A DNA stretch of 64,000 nt from Pseudomonas citronellolis (GCF_900112375.1 NZ_FOLS01000015.1:1-64000), one strand, 5' to 3'. Positions 11,143 to 20,345 are shown, numbered from the stretch's first letter. Made by a program: numbers and translations. The notes: generated from the letters alone by a model not told the origin.

Positions 11143-13416
11143 TCAGTTGACTTCCGAGCGCATCACCCGAACCGGCACGGATTTATAGGAGGGCGTTCCG
11201 CTGTCGACGTCTATGTAGTCCAGCGGCACCAGTCTATTGGCTTCGGGATAGTACGCGGCGACCGAACCCGCGGCGATCTTGTATTCAATGGCGGTGATCT
11301 TCTCGTAACGCAGTTTGCGCCCCGCGGTAATTGTTTCTATATCCACCAGGTCGCCATGTTCCAAACCCCTGGCCGCCAGGTCGTCCGGGTTCATGAAGAG
11401 CACGTCGCGCCGCCCGAATACGCCGCGGTAGCGATCGTCCAGCGCATAGATGGTGGTGTTGTACTGGTCGTGGCTGCGGATGGTCACCAGGCGCAGGACG
11501 TCTTCGCCCTCCACCACCTTGTCTTCGTGCAGGCCGGGGAAGACGAAGAACTCGGCCTTGCCCGAGGGCGTGTCCCACTTGCGCTCGGTCGGCGGCAGCG
11601 GCATGCGGAAGCCGCCCGGGACGCGGATGCGGGCATTGAAGTCGTCGAAGCCGGGCACCGTCTTCTCGATCAGGTCGCGGATGCGGTCGTAGTCGGCGAC
11701 CAGCTCCAGCCAGGGCACCTTGCTGTCCGGCAGGGTGGCGTTGGCCATGCCGGCGACGATGGCCGGCTCGGAGAGCAGGACGTCGGAAGCGGGCTTCAGC
11801 TTGCCGGCCGAGGCATGGACCATCGACATGGAGTCTTCCACGGTCACCGATTGCGGCCCGGTTTCCTGCACGTCCAGCTCGGTCCGCCCCAGGCAGGGGA
11901 ACAGGAAGCTGTGCTTGCCCACCAGCAGGTGCGTGCGGTTCAGCTTGGTGCCGATGTGCACGCTCAGCTCCAGCTTGCCCATGGCCGGGAAGCACTGGCC
12001 GGGGTCGGGCAGCGCCACGGCGAAGTTGCCGCCCAGGCAGATCAGCGCCTTGGCCGTGCCGTCGATCATCGCCTGCATCGCCTGCACGGCATCGTGGCCA
12101 TGCTGCGCCGGCGGCTTGAAGCCCAGCACCTGTTCGATCTTGCCGAGGAAGGCGCTCGACGGCTTCTCGGTGATGCCCACCGTGCGGTTGCCCTGGACGT
12201 TGGAGTGGCCGCGCAGCGGGCAGATGCCGGCCCCGGGCTTGCCGAAGTTGCCGCGCAGCATCAGCAGGTCGCAGATGAGCCGGACGTTGGCGGTGCCCTC
12301 GTTGTGCTGGGTGATGCCCATCCCGTAGGTCACGATGGTGGCGTTGGACTTCGCGTAGGCCGCCGCGACCATTTCCAGGTCGGATTTCTTCAGGCCGCTG
12401 GCGGCTTCGATGTCCGGCCACTGGGTGGCGTGCAGGTCGGCGACCAGCGCGTCGAAGCCGACGGTGTGCTGCTTGATGAACGCGTAGTCGAGCGCACCGC
12501 CCAGGCTGTCCTCGATCTCCAGCAGCGCCTTCATGATGCCCTTGATCGCCGCCGCGTCGCCGCCTGCCTTGACCATGAAGTAGGAGGACGCGATGCGGGT
12601 GGAGCCGTAGGTGGCCATCTCGATCATGTCCTGCGGGTCGGCGAAACGCTCCAGCGCGCGCTCGCGCAGCGGGTTGAACACCATGATCGGCACCTTGCGC
12701 CGCGACGCCTCGTGCAGCGTGCCCATCATCCGCGGGTGGTTGGTGCCGGGGTTGTGGCCGATGGAGATGATCAGCTCGCAGGCCTCGAAGTCATCCAGCG
12801 ATACCGTGCCCTTGCCGATGCCGATCGAACGCGGCAGGCCGACGCTGGTGGGCTCGTGGCACATGTTCGAGCAGTCCGGGAAGTTGTTCGTGCCGTATTC
12901 CCGGGCGAACAGCTGGTACAGGTAGGCCGCCTCGTTGGAGGCCCGCCCGGAGGTGTAGAACTCCACCTCGTCGGGCTCCAGGCCACGGAGAATCTCGCCG
13001 ATGCGGGCGAAGGCGGTTTCCCACTCGATGGGCTGGTAGGTGTCCGAGGCGCGGTCGTAGACCAGCGGGTGGGTGATGCGCCCGAGGTCTTCCAGTTCGT
13101 AGTCGCTGCGGTGCAGCAGGGAAGCCACCGGGTGGCTGGCGAAGAACTCGGGGGTGACGCGCTTGCTGGTGGCCTCCCAGGTCACCGCCTTGGCGCCGTT
13201 CTCGCAGAACTGGAAGGTGGACCTGTGCTCCTTGTCCGGCCAGGCGCAGCCGGGGCAGTCGAAGCCGTCGGGCTGGTTGGTGCGCATCAGGGTGATGGGC
13301 GCCTTGAGGGTATCCATCTGTTCCCGGACGGCCGTGGCCGTCGCCTTGAGAGCGCCCCAACCACCAGCGGGACCATCGTATTTACGAACACCAGGTACCT
13401 TGCGTCGAATAGTCAT
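11143..13416 (-). CDS. ydeP: YdeP/FdhF-type molybdopterin oxidoreductase, alpha subunit
   Basis: This 757-residue protein belongs to the cytoplasmic FdhF-like molybdopterin oxidoreductases; E. coli YdeP is linked to acid resistance. Recognisable segments are FDCPGCAWPD near residue 54, FYTSGRASNEAAYLYQLF, NMCHEPTSVGL, the SIGHNPGTNHPRM cofactor-binding segment and PLRGHSNVQGNRT. The C-terminal MGD-binding domain carries TIRSHDQYNTTIY. No Tat signal is present. It is monocistronic, ends in a strong terminator and lies close to mobA-fdhD, which would provide its MGD and sulfuration. The true substrate and electron acceptor are unknown. Confidence 0.93.
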   Translation of the reverse strand: MTIRRKVPGVRKYDGPAGGWGALKATATAVREQMDTLKAPITLMRTNQPDGFDCPGCAWPDKEHRSTFQFCENGAKAVTWEATSKRVTPEFFASHPVASLLHRSDYELEDLGRITHPLVYDRASDTYQPIEWETAFARIGEILRGLEPDEVEFYTSGRASNEAAYLYQLFAREYGTNNFPDCSNMCHEPTSVGLPRSIGIGKGTVSLDDFEACELIISIGHNPGTNHPRMMGTLHEASRRKVPIMVFNPLRERALERFADPQDMIEMATYGSTRIASSYFMVKAGGDAAAIKGIMKALLEIEDSLGGALDYAFIKQHTVGFDALVADLHATQWPDIEAASGLKKSDLEMVAAAYAKSNATIVTYGMGITQHNEGTANVRLICDLLMLRGNFGKPGAGICPLRGHSNVQGNRTVGITEKPSSAFLGKIEQVLGFKPPAQHGHDAVQAMQAMIDGTAKALICLGGNFAVALPDPGQCFPAMGKLELSVHIGTKLNRTHLLVGKHSFLFPCLGRTELDVQETGPQSVTVEDSMSMVHASAGKLKPASDVLLSEPAIVAGMANATLPDSKVPWLELVADYDRIRDLIEKTVPGFDDFNARIRVPGGFRMPLPPTERKWDTPSGKAEFFVFPGLHEDKVVEGEDVLRLVTIRSHDQYNTTIYALDDRYRGVFGRRDVLFMNPDDLAARGLEHGDLVDIETITAGRKLRYEKITAIEYKIAAGSVAAYYPEANRLVPLDYIDVDSGTPSYKSVPVRVMRSEVN

Positions 13417-13818
13417 GATCGCTCCATATATACGAGCAGGCCGATAGTTGGGCGTGGCTCGACAGTTTTATATGTTCAGACGCTATAGCGATTATCTTTC
13501 TCCGCTATAGCGATATTGCCTTGCGCTCTACCCTCCCGAAAAAACAAAACTTCTTTCTTTCAAGAAGAAACCATCGTCGCCAGCCAACGAAAAACTGGCG
13601 CCTGTTACATGACTTGCCGGATGAGATCAACAGGAAGTTGCGAGAAAAAATAGCTTGCTCATGCCGCTCGATCGTGTTCTAGAATCTAAGCGGCGCACTT
13701 CCGAGATGTCAAGGCAAAGAACGAGAGTTGCACAGGCGCAAGCGCTCACTTAGTTAGCTTGCTTTGTGCCCGACACTCTCCGGCGAACTTTCCCTCCACT
13801 CCACAAGGCAGAGAAAGC
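13417..13818. promoter_or_regulatory. AT-rich divergent promoter region between ydeP and cioA
   Basis: This 402-base region separates the divergent ydeP and cioA genes and is clearly more AT-rich than its surroundings, especially at 13470-13720. It should hold both promoters. No perfect ANR box (TTGAT-N4-ATCAA) was found by eye and no gene is apparent. Confidence 0.5.
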
Positions 13819-15225
13819 ATGGACACATACAGCTCGACCGCAATTGATCTGGCTCGTCTGCAGTTTGCCTTCACCGTTGGCGTCCATATAGTCTTTCCGG
13901 CCATCACCATTGGTCTCGCCAGTTTCCTGACGGTACTCGAAGGTCTTTGGCTTAGAACCGGAAGAGATGTCTACCGGGATCTTTACAGCTTTTGGGTGAA
14001 GATTTTCGCCATCAACTTCGGCATGGGTGTCGTTTCCGGATTGGTAATGGCCTATCAGTTCGGCACCAACTGGAGCCGCTTTTCATACTTTGCCGGCGGT
14101 ATTACCGGGCCCTTGTTGACTTATGAAGTTCTGACCGCGTTCTTTCTCGAGGCGGGCTTTCTCGGTGTGATGTTGTTCGGCTGGGAGCGCGTAGGCCGGG
14201 GCCTGCACTTCTTCGCCACCGCCATGGTCGCGCTGGGCACATTGATTTCCACCTTCTGGATATTGTCTTCCAACAGTTGGATGCATACGCCGCAAGGCTT
14301 CGAGATCGTCGATGGCCGGGCGGTGCCGGTCGACTGGCTGGCCGTCATCTTCAACCCGTCGTTCCCCTTCCGGCTCGCGCACATGGCCATCGCCGCGTTC
14401 CTCGCCACCGCCTTCTTCGTCGGGGCCTCCGGGGCCTGGCACCTGCTGCGCCGGAGCAACGACGAGGCCGCGCGCACCATGCTCTCCATGGCGGCCTGGA
14501 TGGCGCTGCTGGTCGCGCCCATCCAGGCCGTGGTCGGCGATGCCCATGGGCTCAACACGCTGGAACACCAGCCGGCGAAGATCGCGGCCATCGAAGGGCA
14601 CTGGGAGAATGTTCCGGGCGAACCTTCACCGCTGATATTGGCCGGCTGGCCCGACATGAAGGCGGAAAAAACCCACTTCGCCATAGAAGTTCCTCTGTTG
14701 GGAAGTCTTATTCTCACCCACAGTCTGGATCGCCAGATTCCCGCACTCAAATCATTCCCGCCGGAAGACAGGCCGAACTCCACGGTTATCTTCTGGACGT
14801 TCCGGATAATGGTAGCCATGGGACTCCTGATGATACTTACCGGCCTCTGGAGTCTATATCTGAGATGGCGCGGAAAACTCTACGATTCCCGCTTTTTCCT
14901 CAAGTTCGTGCTCTGCATGGGCCCTTCGGGACTCATTGCCCTGCTGGCCGGCTGGGTAACTACCGAAATGGGCCGGCAGCCCTGGGTGGTCTACGGATAC
15001 ATGCGCACCGTCGATGCCGCCTCGGCGCAAACCACCGCGCAAATGACCATCAGCCTGGTACTTTTCGTTCTTGTCTACTTCGCACTCTTCGGCACCGGCA
15101 TCGCCTATATGCTGAAACTCGTACATAAGGGGCCGCAACCCCACGATGCGGAACATCCCATCGAAGGCGGTGCAGGCCAGATGCGTACGCCCGCACGTCC
15201 ATTGTCGGCATCCGACGACCGTTAA
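13819..15225 (+). CDS. cioA: cyanide-insensitive cytochrome bd-type quinol oxidase subunit I
   Basis: CioA is the heme-bearing subunit of the cyanide-insensitive terminal oxidase that oxidises quinol and reduces oxygen in the inner membrane. The 468-residue sequence has the N-terminal LQFAFTVGVHIVFPAITIG with the predicted heme-ligand His23, repeated membrane segments, and GWVTTEMGRQPWVVYGYMRT near residue 385, typical of the short-Q-loop CioA branch. The ATG at 13819 gives this family start. Segments 13820-14270 and 14640-15220 are more AT-rich in codon use than the part between them. It forms an operon with cioB, 33 bp downstream. Confidence 0.95.
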   Translation: MDTYSSTAIDLARLQFAFTVGVHIVFPAITIGLASFLTVLEGLWLRTGRDVYRDLYSFWVKIFAINFGMGVVSGLVMAYQFGTNWSRFSYFAGGITGPLLTYEVLTAFFLEAGFLGVMLFGWERVGRGLHFFATAMVALGTLISTFWILSSNSWMHTPQGFEIVDGRAVPVDWLAVIFNPSFPFRLAHMAIAAFLATAFFVGASGAWHLLRRSNDEAARTMLSMAAWMALLVAPIQAVVGDAHGLNTLEHQPAKIAAIEGHWENVPGEPSPLILAGWPDMKAEKTHFAIEVPLLGSLILTHSLDRQIPALKSFPPEDRPNSTVIFWTFRIMVAMGLLMILTGLWSLYLRWRGKLYDSRFFLKFVLCMGPSGLIALLAGWVTTEMGRQPWVVYGYMRTVDAASAQTTAQMTISLVLFVLVYFALFGTGIAYMLKLVHKGPQPHDAEHPIEGGAGQMRTPARPLSASDDR

Positions 15226-15258
15226 GCGCAAGCACTGCAAACTTGAGGAGCGAATAAC

Positions 15259-16269
15259 ATGGGCGTCGATCTCACACTCATCTGGGCATTGATCATCATC
15301 TTCGGCATCATGATGTACGTCATCATGGATGGCTTCGACCTGGGCATCGGCATTCTTTTCCTTGCAATAAAGAACAAGGAAGAACGCGACGTCATGATGA
15401 ATACTGTCGCCCCCGTATGGGACGGTAATGAAACATGGCTGGTATTGGGCGGCGCGGGATTGTTCGGCGCCTTTCCCCTGGCCTATTCGGTATTGCTCAG
15501 CGCGCTCTACCTGCCCCTGGTGCTCATGCTGCTGGGGCTGATCTTCCGCGGCGTGGCCTTCGAGTTCCGCTTCAAGGCCAGCGACAGGAACCGCCACTGG
15601 TGGGACAAGGCCTTCATCGGCGGCTCCATCGTGGCGACCTTCGCCCAGGGCGTGGCGCTGGGCGCCTTCATCGACGGCATCCCGGTGGCCAACAACGCCT
15701 ATGCCGGCGGCAGCCTCGACTGGCTGAGCCCCTTCCCGATCTTCTGCGGCTTCGCCCTGCTGGTGGCCTACGCGCAGCTGGGCAGCACCTGGCTGATCAT
15801 GAAGACCGAAGGGCAGCTGCAGGCGGAGATGTACCGCTATTCCTCCTACTTCATCTGGATACTGCTGTTCGCCATCGCGATCATCAGCATCTGGACGCCC
15901 CTGTCGCACCCGCAGATCGCCCAGCGCTGGTTCAGCCTGCCGAACCTGGTCTACTTCCTGCCGGTCCCGGCGCTGCTGCTGTTCAGCTTCTTCGCCACCC
16001 TGATCACCCTCGCCCACCGGGCCACGGTGACACCCTTCATGCTCACGCTGCTGGTCATCTTCCTGGGCTACAGCGGGCTGGGCATCAGCGTCTGGCCGAA
16101 CATCATCCCGCCGGCGGTCTCCATCTGGCAGGCGGCCTCACCGGTGCAGAGCCAGCTGTTCGCCCTGATCGGCGCGCTGTTCATCCTGCCCTTCATCCTG
16201 ATGTACACGTCCTGGAGCTATTACGTGTTCCGCGGCAAGGTCAAGGTCGGCGAGGGCTACCACCACTGA
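15259..16269 (+). CDS. cioB: cyanide-insensitive cytochrome bd-type quinol oxidase subunit II
   Basis: CioB is the second integral-membrane subunit of the bd-type oxidase. The 336-residue sequence starts with a membrane segment ending MDGFDLGIGILF, then has VWDGNETWLVLGGAGLFGAF, a hallmark of CydB/CioB, and about eight membrane helices. GAGGAG precedes the ATG. No CydX or DUF2474 small subunit was found in the 68 bases after the stop. Confidence 0.96.
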   Translation: MGVDLTLIWALIIIFGIMMYVIMDGFDLGIGILFLAIKNKEERDVMMNTVAPVWDGNETWLVLGGAGLFGAFPLAYSVLLSALYLPLVLMLLGLIFRGVAFEFRFKASDRNRHWWDKAFIGGSIVATFAQGVALGAFIDGIPVANNAYAGGSLDWLSPFPIFCGFALLVAYAQLGSTWLIMKTEGQLQAEMYRYSSYFIWILLFAIAIISIWTPLSHPQIAQRWFSLPNLVYFLPVPALLLFSFFATLITLAHRATVTPFMLTLLVIFLGYSGLGISVWPNIIPPAVSIWQAASPVQSQLFALIGALFILPFILMYTSWSYYVFRGKVKVGEGYHH

Positions 16270-16299
16270 GCAACGGGTGGCGGCATGGGATGGAATGCG

Positions 16300-16324
16300 A
16301 ACCGGCAGGCGACCCCTGCCGGTT
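16300..16324 (+). terminator. hairpin after cioB
   Basis: Arms AACCGGCAGG and CCTGCCGGTT flank a five-base loop, followed by a short run of T. It lies between the convergent cioB and the diguanylate cyclase gene and probably ends cioAB transcription. Confidence 0.6.
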
Positions 16325-16337
16325 TCGGCCAGCCGAT

Positions 16338-17135
16338 CTAGGCAACCGGGGACGCCACGCCCCTGCCCCGCTCCGAGGACGGCAGCGCCCACTGGAAGCA
16401 GGACTTGCCCAGGGCCTTGGCGACCAGCATGGCCGAATCCGCGGCCAGGACCAGTTCGTCGGCCTGCCGGCCGTCGCGGGGAAACTCGGCGACACCGATG
16501 CTGACGCCGATCTGCAGGGCCGGGAACTCTTCCAGCAGGCTGGCTTTCGCCACCCCCAGCAAGCGTTCGCAGAGCGCTTCGACCTCCGCGCCGGTGGCGC
16601 CGGTGATCAGCGCGAACTCATCCCCACCCAGCCGCGCCAGCAGGTCGCCGCCGCGTATGGTCCTGCTCCACTTGTTCGCCACCACCTGCAGCAGGCGGTC
16701 GCCCACGGCGTGGCTATGCAGGTCGTTGACCTGCTTGAAGCCATCCAGGTCGAGGTAGAGCAGGGTCAGCGACTTCTTCTGGTGCCCCGCCGCCGACATC
16801 GCCTGGCGCAGCGACAGGTCGAAACCACGGCGGTTGAGCACGCCGGTCAGCACATCGTGGCCGGACTCGTATTCAAGGCTCGACAAGAGTTTCGAACGGG
16901 TTTTCATGGTGCGGTGCATGCGCACCGCGACCAGTACCAGAAAGAACAGTTGCACCGAACTCAGGCAGGCTCCCAGAACGAAACAGGCGAATGACTTCAC
17001 ACCCAGGGCCTGGCCATGTAGCCAGATGAATATCAATAGCCCGGCCATCGTCGCCCAGGAGAACAGTGATACGCCCAGAAGTGCATTGAACTGATGACGA
17101 AGATGGCGAACCAGACTTTCCTGACTAATCTGCAA
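16338..17135 (-). CDS. membrane-anchored GGDEF diguanylate cyclase
   Basis: The 265-residue protein has two N-terminal membrane segments (about residues 18-40 and 46-72), a short linker, and a GGDEF domain. The domain is headed by DVLTGVLNRRGFD with an intact LARLGGDEFAL active site, so it probably makes cyclic di-GMP from two GTP at the inner membrane. No obvious RxxD inhibitory site upstream of GGDEF is seen, and no sensory domain beyond the short membrane region. It is transcribed alone, convergent with cioB. Confidence 0.93.
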   Translation of the reverse strand: MQISQESLVRHLRHQFNALLGVSLFSWATMAGLLIFIWLHGQALGVKSFACFVLGACLSSVQLFFLVLVAVRMHRTMKTRSKLLSSLEYESGHDVLTGVLNRRGFDLSLRQAMSAAGHQKKSLTLLYLDLDGFKQVNDLHSHAVGDRLLQVVANKWSRTIRGGDLLARLGGDEFALITGATGAEVEALCERLLGVAKASLLEEFPALQIGVSIGVAEFPRDGRQADELVLAADSAMLVAKALGKSCFQWALPSSERGRGVASPVA

Positions 17136-17349
17136 GACACAACCCCTGGCAAAAATTTTCTACCGCAATGAATCGTCAGCCAATTGAAATACTTGAGCCA
17201 TACGGACGGACGGCAGTTCCCTGCGTGCACACTAATGGCGCAGCGGAGAAATACCGCCGAAATTCTGGAATAAGAACGCGCGGAAACTCAGTGGCGGGCA
17301 CTGAATCGGTGATCGAGCGCGGCGCTTTGGCTAACTCTGCGTAAAGTGG

Positions 17350-17724
17350 TTACTTCTTCTGCAGCCAGGAGTCCACGACATCGCTGCCATATTCCGCCTT
17401 CCAGGCCTTCAGAACTTTATGGTTGCCGCCCTTGGTTTCAACGACCTCGCCACTGTGCGGGTTGCGGTAGACCTTGACCGCCCGCGCGCGCCGCTTGGCG
17501 CGCACGCCCCGCCCCGCGCGCGCAGGCGCTTCGCCATGGGCCCGGGGGTCGAGGATGGCGGTCACGTCGCCCAGGGACTTGCCGTATGCCTGCATGAGTT
17601 CATTCAGTTTCTGCTCGAACTCGATTTCCTTCTGCAGATTGACATCGTTCTTCAGCGACTCCAGGTGGGCCATCTGTTCTGCGAGCGCTTTCTCGACAGC
17701 GCGAAACTCTGCCAGCTTGGACAT
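17350..17724 (-). CDS. mvaU: H-NS-family xenogeneic silencer MvaU
   Basis: MvaT/MvaU proteins are the Pseudomonas functional equivalents of H-NS: they coat AT-rich DNA and silence acquired genes. The 124-residue sequence begins SKLAEFRAVEKAL with an N-terminal coiled coil for oligomerisation (residues 1-60). A basic linker follows, then the C-terminal DNA-binding domain with VKVYRNPHSGEVVETKGGNH. The start MSKLAEFRA and C-terminal DSWLQ resemble MvaU more than MvaT. AAGGAG lies six bases before the ATG. The open frame extends further upstream, but those residues are not conserved. Confidence 0.95.
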   Translation of the reverse strand: MSKLAEFRAVEKALAEQMAHLESLKNDVNLQKEIEFEQKLNELMQAYGKSLGDVTAILDPRAHGEAPARAGRGVRAKRRARAVKVYRNPHSGEVVETKGGNHKVLKAWKAEYGSDVVDSWLQKK

Positions 17725-18003
17725 GGGAAACTCCTTCAGCAAAAGTTTTTCCAACCGATGAATATACCGGACAATTTCTGCGAATCCAAACGCCCGAAGT
17801 CCTGAAGCCATACATCCGCAAAGGTCTTTCGAACCATAAGGCAGGCCTCCACGGAGTTCACCTCGTTTTCAACGATCATTCCGGGCCCGGTAATTCGATA
17901 CAGCGATATCGTATATTCGCCCGCGGCTCTCCGCGCTTTATCTGGAGTCCTGGAACATACCTGCCGCTGCGATATCCGGATGCGCTTATAAGCAACTGTC
18001 TAT

Positions 18004-18048
18004 TGGGTTATTCCCCTTCGGGCCAGCGCAAGCGCTGTTCGCGATGGA
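18004..18048. repeat. 45-base dispersed repeat (TGGGTTATTCCCCTTCGGGC)
   Basis: This segment is almost identical to the start of the 77-base repeat at 48429-48505, and to the reverse complement of 47963-48039. It is a third, shorter copy of a dispersed intergenic element. Confidence 0.8.
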
Positions 18049-18098
18049 ACCGAGAAAACAATGCAGGAACAACTGTCTTGCAGGCCGCGCCGGGGCTC

Positions 18099-18176
18099 TC
18101 TTCGTAGGAGCGAGCTTGCTCGCGAACAGACTCCGCTGCGGGGCTCATTCGCGAGCAAGCTCGCTCCTACGAGAAG
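18099..18176. repeat. REP-like inverted repeat pair
   Basis: Two convergent GTAGGAGCGAGC...GCTCGCGAA units, about 21 bases apart, match the pair at 1523-1598 nearly base for base. Confidence 0.85.
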
Positions 18177-18221
18177 CCATGCGCGCTCCTACAGGGCAAT
18201 ACGGACCACCCCGGAACGTAG

Positions 18222-18249
18222 GGCGTATAACCGTTCGCGGTTATACGCC
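18222..18249. repeat. perfect GGCGTATAACCG palindrome
   Basis: Twelve-base arms GGCGTATAACCG and CGGTTATACGCC flank the loop TTCG. An equivalent palindrome is at 48811-48838, so this is another dispersed Pseudomonas intergenic element. Confidence 0.8.
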
Positions 18250-18294
18250 GCTGGCCGATGCACCAATACTCGACGAAAACGGCATAGGACTGGA

Positions 18295-19224
18295 TCACTC
18301 CTCCCCCAACTGCCGCCACATCCGCTGCGTCAGGCGCTGGCGGACATCGCCCCAGGTAGCCCAGGGATCGTCCCCGTCACGCAAGGCCAGGCGCTCGTCG
18401 ATATTCTGCAGGGTCCAGGCATTGGCCCCCCGCAACCTCTCCAACTCCTCCGGCGCCACCGGCACCGACACCGGCAGGCCCTCGCGGGCGCGCACCGACC
18501 AGGCGCACACGGTGCTGGCGCCGCGGCTGTTGCGCAGGTAGTCGACGAAGATCCTGCCGACGCGGTTCTTCGGCCCGGATACGGCGCTGAAGCGCTCCGG
18601 CATCCGTTGCGCCATGTGCCGGGTGATGGCGTGGGTGAAATCCCTGACCTCCTCCCAGCCATGGCGGCGCTCCAGCGGCACCAGGATGTGCATGCCCTTG
18701 CCGCCGCTGGTCTTGAGGAAGCTGGCCAGCTCCAGTTCCTCCAGCAGCGCGAGGATTCGCCGGGTGGCCTCGATCATCCGCGCCCAGGGCAGGCTGGGGT
18801 CGGGGTCCAGATCGAGGACGAAGCGGTCGGGGTGCTCCAGGTCGTCCACCCGCGCATTCCAGGTGTGCAGCTCCACCACCCCCATCTGCGCGGCGCCGGC
18901 CAGGGCCCGGGCGCTGGCGATGCGCAGCAGCGGCGCGTGGCCGGGGTCCAGCCCGGGGTCGAGCTGCTCCACGCCGGCCATCTCGGTGTGCGGGGCATGG
19001 CGCTGGAAGAACACCTCGCCACCGACGCCGTCCGGGGCGCGCAGCAGCGACACCGGGCGGTCGTCGAGCCAGGGCAGGATGCGTTCGGCGGCCCGCTCGT
19101 AGTAACGCGCAAGGTCCAGCTTGCGCAGGCCGCTGGCGGCGTCGATCACCCGCTCCGGGTGGGTGATGACGATACCGGCGACCCGCTCGCCGCGTTCCTC
19201 CGGGTCCGTCGCCGGCTTCTTCAC
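18295..19224 (-). CDS. LigD-type primase-polymerase (PolDom), stand-alone
   Basis: This 309-residue protein is the polymerase domain of the NHEJ enzyme LigD as a separate gene. It keeps the catalytic aspartates in VLDLDPDP (D138, D140), a third at VDYLRN (D228) and the SGGKGMHI nucleotide-binding segment. It starts at GTG 19224, which overlaps the stop of the phosphoesterase gene as GTGA and is preceded by GGGAGG, so the two are translationally coupled. Canonical Pseudomonas LigD is one chain of phosphoesterase, ligase and polymerase; the ligase module is absent here. It may fill or extend ends with a ligase encoded elsewhere. No ku gene is in the window. Confidence 0.9.
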   Translation of the reverse strand: MKKPATDPEERGERVAGIVITHPERVIDAASGLRKLDLARYYERAAERILPWLDDRPVSLLRAPDGVGGEVFFQRHAPHTEMAGVEQLDPGLDPGHAPLLRIASARALAGAAQMGVVELHTWNARVDDLEHPDRFVLDLDPDPSLPWARMIEATRRILALLEELELASFLKTSGGKGMHILVPLERRHGWEEVRDFTHAITRHMAQRMPERFSAVSGPKNRVGRIFVDYLRNSRGASTVCAWSVRAREGLPVSVPVAPEELERLRGANAWTLQNIDERLALRDGDDPWATWGDVRQRLTQRMWRQLGEE

Positions 19225-19817
19225 CTCGGGCCTCCCGGGCGGCCCTGTTCGCCGGGCAGCGTTCGCCCACTGAGCACGCTTTGCGGCTGCTCGGCGAGGA
19301 TGTCGTGGCGGGGAAAATCGCGGGCCTCGTCGTCGCGGCCCTTGACCAGGAACCACTGCGGCTTGCGCCCGGCCATGCGGGTGCGGATCAGGCTCCAGCT
19401 GCCGTGCAGCTTGCTCCCCTCCAGGCGGAACTTCAGGTGGCCGCTCTCCAGGCCCTGGCGCGGGTCGCCCAGCGGCACCCAGCGGCCGCGGTCCCAGACG
19501 ATGACGTCGCCGGCGCCGTAGTGCCCCTCGGGGATGTGCCCCTCGAAGCCGGCGTACTCCAGCGGGTGGTCCTCCACCTCGATGGCCAGGCGCTTCACCG
19601 ACGGGTCCAGGCACGGCCCCTTGGGCACCGCCCAGCTCTTCAGCACTCCATCCAGCTCCAGGCGGAAGTCGTAGTGCAGGTGACTGGCGGCATGCTTCTG
19701 GATGACGAAGTCCAGCGCCCGGCCCCTGCGGGACGGGGCTTGCCCGCGAGGCTCCGGCGTGCCGCCGAAATCGCGGCGGCGGGCGTACTCCTCCAGGCTC
19801 GACTGATCATTGGCCAT
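19221..19817 (-). CDS. LigD-type 3'-phosphoesterase domain protein, stand-alone
   Basis: The 198-residue protein matches the LigD 3'-phosphoesterase module, which trims 3' ribonucleotides and 3'-phosphates at DNA ends. Metal and catalytic residues are visible in HLHYDFRLELDG (H48, D50), with H42 just before and H84 in VEDHPLEYAGFEG; these positions coincide with those known for P. aeruginosa LigD. ATG at 19817 is chosen because GGAG lies six bases upstream. The chain stops cleanly after residue 198 without a ligase domain, and the polymerase gene follows with a 4-bp overlap. Confidence 0.92.
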   Translation of the reverse strand: MANDQSSLEEYARRRDFGGTPEPRGQAPSRRGRALDFVIQKHAASHLHYDFRLELDGVLKSWAVPKGPCLDPSVKRLAIEVEDHPLEYAGFEGHIPEGHYGAGDVIVWDRGRWVPLGDPRQGLESGHLKFRLEGSKLHGSWSLIRTRMAGRKPQWFLVKGRDDEARDFPRHDILAEQPQSVLSGRTLPGEQGRPGGPR

Positions 19818-20072
19818 CGACGTCTCCATCAACTGGCGGCCCCGTCACTATAGCCGCCCTGCCCCTGCCGCCATGGCGCTGCCGGGCGGCGAGGCGGTTG
19901 CCGAAAGGAGCGTTCGCTGGTTGCAGATAAGAAATCGTTATAACGGCAACTCGCTAGCAGGCTACTGTTCATTTCCTGACGTCGGCTTTTCGGCGTGATC
20001 GGACGACCGATCCCAGCTTCGCCGTACCCTGCGGACCCGCTTCAATCAAGTCGATAACTCGGGAGCCACCCG

Positions 20073-20345
20073 ATGCAAACCTATTTGCAGGCCAAACGCA
20101 TTCTCGAAGACAGCTTCACGCCCTACCGCTGCCAGTGCACCCTCGAAGCGGACGGTTCGATGACCGTGCAACTGCTCGCGCCCAACAGCTGCGACGTGGA
20201 ACTGACCATCCCGCAGATCCCCCGCCACGACTGGGACAGCCTGCGCGCCGTGGCGAAACTGGCCCTGGAGCTGCGCCAGGCGCTGGACATGGCGCTGTCG
20301 GAACAGCAGCGGCCGGCCAAGCCCCTGAGCCTGGCGCCCGGCTAG
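20073..20345 (+). CDS. DUF1652-type small protein
   Basis: This 90-residue protein resembles the Pseudomonas DUF1652 family: an N-terminal helix (ILEDSFTPYRCQCTLEADGS), a strand pair and a C-terminal helix rich in Leu and Arg. GGGAG precedes the ATG. The function of the family is unknown. It is 29 bp ahead of the MFS gene and may be co-transcribed with it. Confidence 0.65.
   Translation: MQTYLQAKRILEDSFTPYRCQCTLEADGSMTVQLLAPNSCDVELTIPQIPRHDWDSLRAVAKLALELRQALDMALSEQQRPAKPLSLAPG

Larger units (their letters stand above)
17725..18294. other. gene-free region upstream of mvaU with dispersed repeats
   Basis: This 570-base region holds the mvaU promoter at its left end, where the DNA is AT-rich. 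It also holds three repeat elements: a 45-base unit at 18004-18048, a REP pair at 18099-18176, and the GGCGTATAACCG palindrome at 18222-18249. No coding potential is evident. Confidence 0.6.

Noticed and set aside
10981..13488. An 835-codon plus-strand open frame opposite ydeP
   Set aside because: It is an antisense shadow of a complete molybdopterin oxidoreductase gene and shows no motif.
16270..16337. Small third subunit (CydX/DUF2474) after cioB
   Set aside because: The only short frame there encodes a hydrophilic peptide without a membrane helix, and a hairpin occupies the gap.
19221..19224. Frameshift in a single ligD gene
   Set aside because: The second frame starts at a GTG with GGGAGG at correct spacing, the stop and start overlap by four bases, and an entire ligase module would still be missing, so two coupled genes explain it better.
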